From: an uncultured bacterium
GTDB taxonomy: Bacteria; Desulfobacterota; Binatia; UBA1149; CAITLU01
NCBI GenBank assembly: GCA_903893315.1
Contig: CAITLU010000012.1
Coordinates: 124,001-188,000 of the forward strand
Length of the DNA stretch: 64,000 bases
Direction: 5' to 3'
Numbering within the stretch: position 1 is the stretch's first letter; each line of letters begins with the position of its first letter. The notes beneath the pieces are model-generated. The model was given only the letters and a program-made list of their open reading frames with translations, was not told the origin of the DNA and did no database searches. Shown here piece by piece: positions 58,050 through 64,000 of this stretch. Both the position numbers and the translations under genes were made by a program.

Positions 58050-59187
58050 ATGGGAGTGATGGAACCCGAAATTCGAGACCGAGGTACCGCCCTGCAGGAG
58101 AAAATCGATCTCCTCGGGCGGCGTCTTTGACGTCGCTACACTCCGTCGCAGCTTCGAAGAACTAGACGCGCGCAGCCAGGATCCTTCACTGTGGGGCAAC
58201 CGTGAGGCGGCGGGTCGCGTGCTGCGCGAACGCTCTACTCTTCAGTCCAAGCTCGAACATTTCGAGAAGCTCCAAAAGGCGATCGCCGATGTTGGCGACT
58301 ACTTCGAGATGGCCGACGAGGGCGACGAGGAAGCCGCCGCCGAGCTGATGAGCCTGCTCGATGACTGCGAAAAGCGCGTCGGCGAACTCGAAATGCAGCA
58401 GATGCTGGCGGGCGAGTACGATCGCAGCAATGCCATCGTCGAGATCCGTCCCGGCGCCGGCGGCACCGAATCCCAGGATTGGGCCGAGATGCTGCTGCGT
58501 ATGTACCTGCGCTGGGCCGAGCGTCACGACTTCGAGGTCAAGCTGACCGAATACCAGCCCGGCGAAGGCGCCGGCATCAAGGTTGCCTCGTTGCTGGTCG
58601 AGGGCGAGTACGCCTACGGCTTCATGCGCGCCGAAGCCGGCATCCACCGGCTGGTGCGTATCTCTCCGTTCGACAATGCCGGGCGCCGCCACACCTCTTT
58701 CGCGTCGGTGATCGTGTGGCCGGAACTCGACGACACGATCGAAGTGGAGATTCGCGACGAAGATCTACGCGTCGATACCTTCCGCGCCGGCGGCGCCGGC
58801 GGCCAGCACATCAACAAGACCGACTCTGCGGTACGACTGACCCACCACCCTACCGGCCTGGTTGTGAGTTGCCAGAACGAGCGTTCGCAGCACAAGAACA
58901 AAGCTCTGGCGATGAAGATCCTGAAGGCGCGCATCTACGAGTTGGAAAGGATCAAGCAGGAGCAGAAGATGGCCGAACTTGGCACCACCAAGGTCGAAGC
59001 TGGCTTCGGCAGTCAGATACGCTCCTACGTGCTCGCGCCCTATCGGATGGTGAAGGACCTTCGCACCGGCGTCGAAACCGGCAACCCAGATGCCGTTCTG
59101 GACGGCGATATCGACCGTTTCATCATCGAATACCTGATGCAGTCTTCGCAGGGCACGGCGGCATCGCGTCCGGCGCCGCTACGCTGA
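58050..59187 (+). CDS. prfB: Peptide chain release factor 2, expressed by programmed +1 frameshift
   Basis: Terminates translation at UGA and UAA. The gene is in two frames: 26 codons from the ATG at 58050 to an in-frame TGA (58128-58130), then the +1 frame from GAC at 58129 to 59187, giving 378 residues. The codon-recognition tripeptide SPF falls at 205-207 and the catalytic GGQ at 250-252, the same numbers as in E. coli RF2, which supports both the shift and the start. An ATG at 58059 is an alternative start in the same frame. A decoder that ignores the shift would call only the part from 58219 and miss about 56 residues. Confidence 0.95.
58116..58131 (+). promoter_or_regulatory. prfB programmed +1 frameshift site
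   Basis: A Shine-Dalgarno-like GGGCGG (58116-58121), a 3-base spacer, the slippery CTT (58125-58127) and the weak stop TGA followed by C (58128-58131) reproduce the E. coli signal. When RF2 is scarce the ribosome slips to the +1 frame, so RF2 controls its own synthesis. Confidence 0.93.
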
Positions 59188-59311
59188 CCGGTGCGGCCTT
59201 CGCGCTGCGGCATCCAGGCGGCTCGCTGACCGAACTCGCGTTCTGAGGTATCCGGATTGCGCGGTCTGGTTCTTCCGCGGCCCGTGAGAAGGACAGCGGC
59301 CACGCGAGGAA

Positions 59312-60007
59312 TCAGCGCTGCTTTCCCGCCGACCGCTGCCAGCGCAGAAACTGAGGTTCGACGTCTTCGCCGGCCAGACGTCGCCGAACTTCGCCGATCA
59401 CGAAGCGCGTGACCGACGGCAGATCGAGTTCTGCCGCTTGGTCGAAATCGAACCACTCGACGTGCAGAAGTTCGTCGCCGCTCGCGCGCGGACGGTCATC
59501 GAGCAGCACGTCCTCGGCTTCGGCGAAAAAGAACCGGGCGTCGAAACGGCGGGTCCGGTACGGCGGCGTAATCGCGCGCCCGATGAACGCAAAACGTGAA
59601 AGATCGGGGGCTGCCTCGTGGCTTGCGTATTGAGCCCAGGCGGTCGGAACCGACCCACGCAGCGCTCCGGGTTTCCCGACCACGAGGCCGGTTTCTTCGA
59701 ATGTTTCGCGAACGGCGGCTAGAGCGAAGGCACGGGCACGGCGTCTCACGTTGCCTTCAGCGAGGCGCGCTTCGACTTCCGGCAGCAACTCGGCGGCCGC
59801 GGGTGCAAGCGTGTCGGTGCGGTCCACCCGGCCGCCTGGAAAGACCCACTTGTCGGGCATGAATACGTGACCTCGCGAGCGCTGCCCCATCAGCACGCGC
59901 GGCTTGGGGCCGTCACGGCGCACCAGGATGAGGGTAGCGGCATCCTTCGGCCTCACGGCGCGTGGGTGCTTCTCGCCCGGCGGCGGATCGAAGTTCGCGT
60001 TGCTCAT
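59312..60007 (-). CDS. Nudix hydrolase, NUDT19-like
   Basis: A 231-residue Nudix protein with VFPGGRVDRTD at the start of the box and the catalytic helix AAVRETFEETGLVV about 35 residues later, the same split-box layout as the protein at 14039-14899. CoA or acyl-CoA may be the substrate by analogy with NUDT19. Its 3' end faces prfB; the start ATG at 60007 is the only Met before the fold. Confidence 0.8.
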   Translation of the reverse strand: MSNANFDPPPGEKHPRAVRPKDAATLILVRRDGPKPRVLMGQRSRGHVFMPDKWVFPGGRVDRTDTLAPAAAELLPEVEARLAEGNVRRRARAFALAAVRETFEETGLVVGKPGALRGSVPTAWAQYASHEAAPDLSRFAFIGRAITPPYRTRRFDARFFFAEAEDVLLDDRPRASGDELLHVEWFDFDQAAELDLPSVTRFVIGEVRRRLAGEDVEPQFLRWQRSAGKQR

Positions 60008-60271
60008 TGTCGTCCTCGCCTCGCCCGTCTACAGCGCGCGGACTTGAGATTCTAACGTCCGGTATCCTTGATCGCAGCGACCTGTGATCTCGTTACTCCG
60101 ACACCGTGAGCGCCTTTCGTTCACGGATGCTGCGATCGCCCATGGTACTGGACGCTACATGGTGCTCCACACGGTCGTGCATCACGAGAGAAATTGGTGA
60201 CCGGCCTGTGACCGCGGAACTGGCGTGCCGATATCGTGTCGCCGTGGCCAGGCGTCGCGATCGGGTCTAGC

Positions 60272-60643
60272 ATGCGTCTCATGAAGACGCCGATCGTTTC
60301 CAGGCTCCTCGTTTCGTCACCGCATGAACCAGCGCAGGAAGTTTTCGAACCCATCGTCGAAGGCGACGGGTTTCTCCTGGAACGCATCGTTTCCGTCGGC
60401 CACGTGACGTCTCCAGGGAACTGGTACGACCAGGACCGCGACGAATGGGTGCTGCTGCTTTCTGGAGGCGCGCGTCTGCGCTTCGAGAATATGCCGGAAC
60501 CCGTCGAACTTACGCCCGGCGATGCCCTGCTGATTCCGGCGCACTGCCGCCACCGTGTCGATTGGACCAGGCCGGACTGCGAAACGGTATGGCTTGCGCT
60601 CCATTTTCAAGCGGCAGCCGCGAGTGCGACCGATCTTTCGTAG
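60272..60643 (+). CDS. Cupin domain protein
   Basis: A 123-residue single-domain cupin. The two motifs are seen around NWYDQDRDEWVLLLSGGARLRFE and PGDALLIPAHCRHRVDWT. The first metal motif is incomplete (few His, but Asp/Glu present), while HCRHRV fits the second. Similar proteins are annotated as cupin proteins without a known substrate. The start could also be the ATG at 60281. Upstream, 264 bases hold nothing recognised. Confidence 0.7.
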   Translation: MRLMKTPIVSRLLVSSPHEPAQEVFEPIVEGDGFLLERIVSVGHVTSPGNWYDQDRDEWVLLLSGGARLRFENMPEPVELTPGDALLIPAHCRHRVDWTRPDCETVWLALHFQAAAASATDLS

Positions 60644-60723
60644 TGTAAATGCGCGGTTGTCGGTTTTGCAGCGATTTTTCGCCGAGCATCCCTGCGTCGG
60701 TGGTACAGCTCGAAAGTGCGCCT

Positions 60724-61179
60724 TCAGCGCGTCTTGCGCTCGGTCAGGAAACGGTCGAGAGCGTTGGCGAAACGTTGACGGTCGGCTTGTCCGAGCGGCG
60801 CAGGCCCGCCGCTTACAAGCCCGTCGCTGCGCAGTTCCTCCAGCAGGTCGCGCGCGGCGAGTGCCTGGCTGACGTTCTCGCTCGTGTACAACTCACCGCG
60901 CGGGTTGAGTGCGTAGGCTCCGGCCCTGACCACTTCGGCGGCAAGAGGTATGTCCGCGGTGATGACCAAGTCTCCCGCCGCGAGCGAGGCGACGATGCGC
61001 TGATCCGCCACGTTGAAACCTGCGGAAACCTGCAGCGAATCTATCCAGCGACACGAAGATGGAGTACGCAGGGGCCGGTTCGCGACCAGTGTCATCGCGC
61101 ATTCAACGCGCGCGGCAGCTCTAAACAAAATGTCGCGGATTACGGCCGGACAGGCATCGGCATCGACCCAGATGTGCAT
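60724..61179 (-). CDS. YaiI/YqxD family protein (DUF188, PIN-like)
   Basis: A 151-residue protein that begins MHIWVDADACPAVIRDILF and contains VASLAAGDLVITADIPLAAE and the NPRGELYT segment, all diagnostic of the YaiI/YqxD family, which has a PIN-like nuclease fold with conserved acidic residues. Its biological role is not known. AAGGCGG lies upstream of the start. Confidence 0.92.
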   Translation of the reverse strand: MHIWVDADACPAVIRDILFRAAARVECAMTLVANRPLRTPSSCRWIDSLQVSAGFNVADQRIVASLAAGDLVITADIPLAAEVVRAGAYALNPRGELYTSENVSQALAARDLLEELRSDGLVSGGPAPLGQADRQRFANALDRFLTERKTR

Positions 61180-61363
61180 ACGGTCAGCCGCCTTGAGCGG
61201 AGGCGTCGCGATAACAAACCACGCTCTTCGAACTTTCTTGAATCACGGTGACTCGCGTAGTCGCTGAATCGTAACCCGCAACTTGGTAATCGACCGCCGA
61301 GCAGTCATCGACTTCCGGGTGACTTTACGGTGCGAACGGGTCCGTGGCTGCGCAGCGCAAGAG

Positions 61364-62515
61364 TCACAGCGCGCCGATGTGCCGCGCGATGACCATGCGT
61401 TGTACTTCCGACGTGCCTTCGCCGATCTCGAGCAGCTTCTGATCCCTGTAGAAGCGTTCTACGTCGTAATCCTTCATCAGACCGTAGCCGCCGTGCAGCT
61501 GCACGGCGTGGTTGGCGCAGCGGTACATCACTTCGCTGCAATTGAGTTTTGCCATCGCCGCCTGCTTGGAAAACGGCATCTTATTGTCGCGCAGCCAGCA
61601 CGCCTTGTAGAGCAGCAGCCTGGCACACTCGATCTCGAGCGCCATGTCTGCAAGCTTGAAAGCGTTGACCTGAAACTGGGCGATCGGCCTTCCGAACTGC
61701 TCGCGCTGTTTGCTGTATCCCAGTGCGAGGTCGAAGCAGCCCTGAGCTCCGCCGAGCCCCATCGCCGCGATGGAGAGGCGTCCTCCATCAAGCGTCTGCA
61801 TCATCTGCTGGAAACCCTGGCCTCGAACTCCGAGCAGGTTGGCTTTCGGAACGCGGCAGTCTTCGAATACGAGTTCGCTGGTGTTGGAACCTCGCCACAT
61901 CATCTTGTCGTGCATGACGTTGCTGGTGTAACCGATGGTCCCGGTTTCGAGCAGTATGCACGAGAGCTCGGGCCGGCCATCGGCAAGCGTACCGGTACGA
62001 CACAGCACCGTCACTCCCGCACTGATGTCGGTGGAAGCGTTGGTGATGAAGATCTTGCCTCCGTTAATCACCCACTCGTCTCCGTCCAGGACGGCGTGGG
62101 TGCGTGCGCTGCCAGCGTCAGATCCGGCGTTGGGCTCAGTCAGGCCGAATCCCCAAAGCGCATCTCCGCGACAAAGCGACGGGAGGAATTTATGCTTTTG
62201 TTCCTCGCTGCCGAAGTAATAGATTGGGCCTATTCCGAGTGAGTTCTCTGCAGCGACCGTTGCGGCGTGAGAACCATCGACCCTGGCGATCTCTTCGGTG
62301 GCAATGATGTAGGACAAGTAGTCCATTGCCTGACCGCCGTACTTTTCGGAGACGAACATGCCGAAAAGTCCGAATGTGGCCATCTTTCGCATCGTGTCGT
62401 AGGAGAACTCTTCGTTTTTGTCCAAGTCGGCGGCGACCGGCTTTATTTCGTTCTCAGCAAAACCGCGCACGGATTCGCGCAGAATCTGCTGTTCGATCGA
62501 AAGGTTGAAGTCCAT
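61364..62515 (-). CDS. Acyl-CoA dehydrogenase
   Basis: A 383-residue FAD enzyme introducing the trans-2 double bond in acyl-CoA (beta-oxidation or branched-chain/aromatic acid breakdown). The FAD- and substrate-binding stretches GFGLTEPNAGSDAGSARTHA and WVINGGKIFITNAS, the QLHGGYGLMKDYDVERFYRD region and the catalytic Glu in LEIGEGTSEVQR are intact. GGAGG precedes the ATG. It stands alone but near a MaoC hydratase, suggesting fatty-acid metabolism. Confidence 0.94.
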   Translation of the reverse strand: MDFNLSIEQQILRESVRGFAENEIKPVAADLDKNEEFSYDTMRKMATFGLFGMFVSEKYGGQAMDYLSYIIATEEIARVDGSHAATVAAENSLGIGPIYYFGSEEQKHKFLPSLCRGDALWGFGLTEPNAGSDAGSARTHAVLDGDEWVINGGKIFITNASTDISAGVTVLCRTGTLADGRPELSCILLETGTIGYTSNVMHDKMMWRGSNTSELVFEDCRVPKANLLGVRGQGFQQMMQTLDGGRLSIAAMGLGGAQGCFDLALGYSKQREQFGRPIAQFQVNAFKLADMALEIECARLLLYKACWLRDNKMPFSKQAAMAKLNCSEVMYRCANHAVQLHGGYGLMKDYDVERFYRDQKLLEIGEGTSEVQRMVIARHIGAL

Positions 62516-62746
62516 GAGTCCTTACCTCCGGACGTGCTCGGGCGGATGCTGAAGACGTTGCCGATGCCGGCGATACCGGCTCGATGCAAGTTGAGCTTCG
62601 TGTGGCAAATACCGACAAAGCGGGCTAATAGCAACGCGGGTTACGCGCCCGCACGCGGCCTTGCGTGTGGGTTTCGCGGTCAGACTGCGGGTCACGGAGT
62701 GATCACCGGGTGATCGCGGAGAGAAGATTGCCAAAGGAGAGTCGCA

Positions 62747-63394
62747 ATGAGCGCATCCGATACAAAGTGGAGCCGCTACGACAACTTCGTCGACGAACTC
62801 AGCCGCCACCTGGACGAAGCTTCACCGACGCCGGTAAAGCCGGTTGGCGAGCGAATCCGCAGCATTCGAAAAGCCAGAGGGATATCGGCCGAAGCTCTCG
62901 CCGCCGAAGTCGGGATCGGAATGGACGCGCTAGTTCAGATCGAGAGCAATCTTGTATCTCCGCCTCTTGGCACGTTGATGAAACTGGCTCGATACCTCGG
63001 TGCCGAGGCCGGTACGCTCATCGGGGGCGAGGGCGAGAAGAGCTACTGCATCGTCAGAAAGGACGAGCGGCATCAGGTCGAGCGCGTGGCTTCTGCGGCC
63101 GCCAGGAACAGGGACTACTCGTACATGTCTCTGGTTTCCGAAGTGAAGGGCCGGCACATGGAATCGTTCCTGGTGAAACTGGAGCCGCATGCCCAGCACC
63201 AAGAGCTTTCAGTTCACCAGGGTGAAGAGTTCATCTTCGTCCTCGACGGTTCGATGAGCGTGCGTCTGGGCGACACCCACGAAGTCGTCGGCGTCGGCGA
63301 CTCGATCTACTTCCACTCTTCGGTTCCGCACGTGGTAACGGCCGCGGGACAAGATTCGGCGCTGGTGCTGGCCGTGATCTATTCCGGAACCTGA
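62747..63394 (+). CDS. XRE family transcriptional regulator with C-terminal cupin
   Basis: A 215-residue regulator: helix-turn-helix of the Cro/C1 type at about residues 32-88 (VGERIRSIRKARGISAEALA), then a cupin sensor domain at about 135-212 (HQGEEFIFVLDGSMSVRLGD, SIYFHSSVPHVV). Such proteins sense small molecules and often control neighbouring catabolic genes. AAAGGAG lies 8 bases before the ATG. Divergent from the acyl-CoA dehydrogenase (231 bases between) and overlapping the MaoC gene tail-to-tail by 16 bases, so either may be a target. Confidence 0.88.
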   Translation: MSASDTKWSRYDNFVDELSRHLDEASPTPVKPVGERIRSIRKARGISAEALAAEVGIGMDALVQIESNLVSPPLGTLMKLARYLGAEAGTLIGGEGEKSYCIVRKDERHQVERVASAAARNRDYSYMSLVSEVKGRHMESFLVKLEPHAQHQELSVHQGEEFIFVLDGSMSVRLGDTHEVVGVGDSIYFHSSVPHVVTAAGQDSALVLAVIYSGT

Positions 63395-63876
63395 CAGGAA
63401 CTCTGCTTTGCCAGCAGCTCGCGCTGGTGGCTGGTCGGTGGATAGCCGCCGAGTGTTCCGCTCAGCACGAGTTTCCCGTCCTGGTTGGTCCACGAGGCTG
63501 ATGCTTGGGTGAAGTTCTTTTCGCTGACTGCCACGACGGTGACTTCCAGGCTGATGGTGTCGCCGGCGTAAACCGGAGCGAGAAAACGGAACGTCATCGC
63601 GGTTGCGAGCCACGCCCATTCTCCACCGATTTCGGTGAGCATCGCGGCTACCAGCAGGCCGTGTGCGATCGGCCGTCCGAAGCGGCTGTCGGCGGCGAAT
63701 GCGGCGTTGAAATGGTACGGGTTGCGATCTCCGGTGATTCTACCGAAGGCCTCGATGTCAGAAATGTCGAAGGTGCGAACGGCGCGCGCGCTGGTGCCCG
63801 CGGTGAGTCCGCGTTCGATGACTTGCCGGCGACATTGCGACTGCTGCACGTGGCCGGGTTCAGCGTCGTATGGCAT
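63379..63876 (-). CDS. MaoC-like (R)-specific enoyl-CoA hydratase
   Basis: A 165-residue hot-dog fold protein. The catalytic Asp-His hydratase motif is ITGDRNPYHFNAAFA followed by RFGRPIAHGLLVAAML. It hydrates trans-2-enoyl-CoA to (R)-3-hydroxyacyl-CoA or acts in a related acyl-CoA step. The first 30 residues are not family-like, so the true start may be further in; no good alternative start codon with a ribosome binding site was found. Confidence 0.88.
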   Translation of the reverse strand: MPYDAEPGHVQQSQCRRQVIERGLTAGTSARAVRTFDISDIEAFGRITGDRNPYHFNAAFAADSRFGRPIAHGLLVAAMLTEIGGEWAWLATAMTFRFLAPVYAGDTISLEVTVVAVSEKNFTQASASWTNQDGKLVLSGTLGGYPPTSHQRELLAKQSSCQVPE

Positions 63877-63906
63877 TGCCGACTCGTCCGCGCATGACCG
63901 AGGAGG

Positions 63907-64000
63907 TCAAGCGGCGGCGGACGTCATCTGGCGGCGGTAGCCTGCCCACTTTGTGTCGATCTCGTTTTGAATTGAGTCGATGTCCGCGGGTGTGAGCGCG
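63907..64000 (-). CDS. 3' end of an unidentified gene, cut by the window edge
   Basis: The last 30 codons of a minus-strand reading frame enter from the right edge, with residues LTPADIDSIQNEIDTKW followed by AGYRRQMTSAAA and a TGA at 63909-63907. It lies 30 bases before the MaoC start in the same direction, so it may head that operon. Too short to name. Confidence 0.5.
   Translation of the reverse strand, partial: ALTPADIDSIQNEIDTKWAGYRRQMTSAAA

Overview
The window is a GC-rich chromosomal segment from a Gram-negative (diderm) bacterium, packed with housekeeping genes. LptA, LptB, LptC, KdsA, KdsB, KdsD and Lnt show an LPS- and lipoprotein-bearing outer membrane. The order kdsB-pyrG-kdsA-kdsD-lptC-lptA-lptB-rpoN-hpf-ptsN-rapZ-ptsH resembles deltaproteobacterial and related lineages. 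Several features recall environmental Desulfobacterota-like or Binatota-like genomes: acyl-CoA and enoyl-CoA enzymes, a hydantoinase pair, a coproheme decarboxylase, and a secreted repeat protein ending in a dockerin-like module. That placement is inference. No rRNA operon, mobile element, CRISPR array or phage was found.

Region 1 (1-13.4 kb) is metabolic and envelope-related: a hydantoinase/oxoprolinase pair (hyuA-hyuB, minus), a divergent secreted sulfatase-fold protein with altered catalytic residues, the TldD/TldE protease pair, a zinc-ribbon protein, a membrane protein, a 60-residue ORF, and a secreted protein translationally coupled to an MMPL/RND transporter.

Region 2 (13.6-27.6 kb) holds infA, tRNA-Gln(CTG), a Nudix hydrolase, a cytosolic histidine kinase, coproheme decarboxylase, a crotonase, tRNA-Val(CAC) followed by about 0.6 kb of gene-free sequence with compact hairpins, a VOC protein, an aminoglycoside-phosphotransferase-fold protein with a small partner, and a 1,929-residue AAA/PAS/GAF/histidine kinase/receiver protein.

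Region 3 (27.7-39.1 kb, minus) is one co-directional run of 13 genes, with most junctions overlapping or separated by a few bases. It runs from Kdo and CTP synthesis through LPS export to sigma-54, ribosome hibernation and the nitrogen-type phosphotransfer proteins (PtsN, RapZ, HPr), and ends with metK. Neither HPr kinase nor Enzyme I is present in the window.

Region 4 (39.4-46.6 kb) has gmd, hemW, lexA, mltG, ruvX, an M23 endopeptidase and a CysQ-like phosphatase. Region 5 (46.9-59.2 kb, plus) has a secreted seven-repeat propeller protein, then pgpA, cinA, recA, recX, alaS, phoH, ybeY, lnt and prfB; prfB is split by a classical programmed +1 frameshift site. Region 6 (59.3-64 kb) has a second Nudix hydrolase, a cupin, YaiI, an acyl-CoA dehydrogenase, an XRE-cupin regulator, a MaoC-type hydratase, and the 3' end of an unidentified gene at the window edge.
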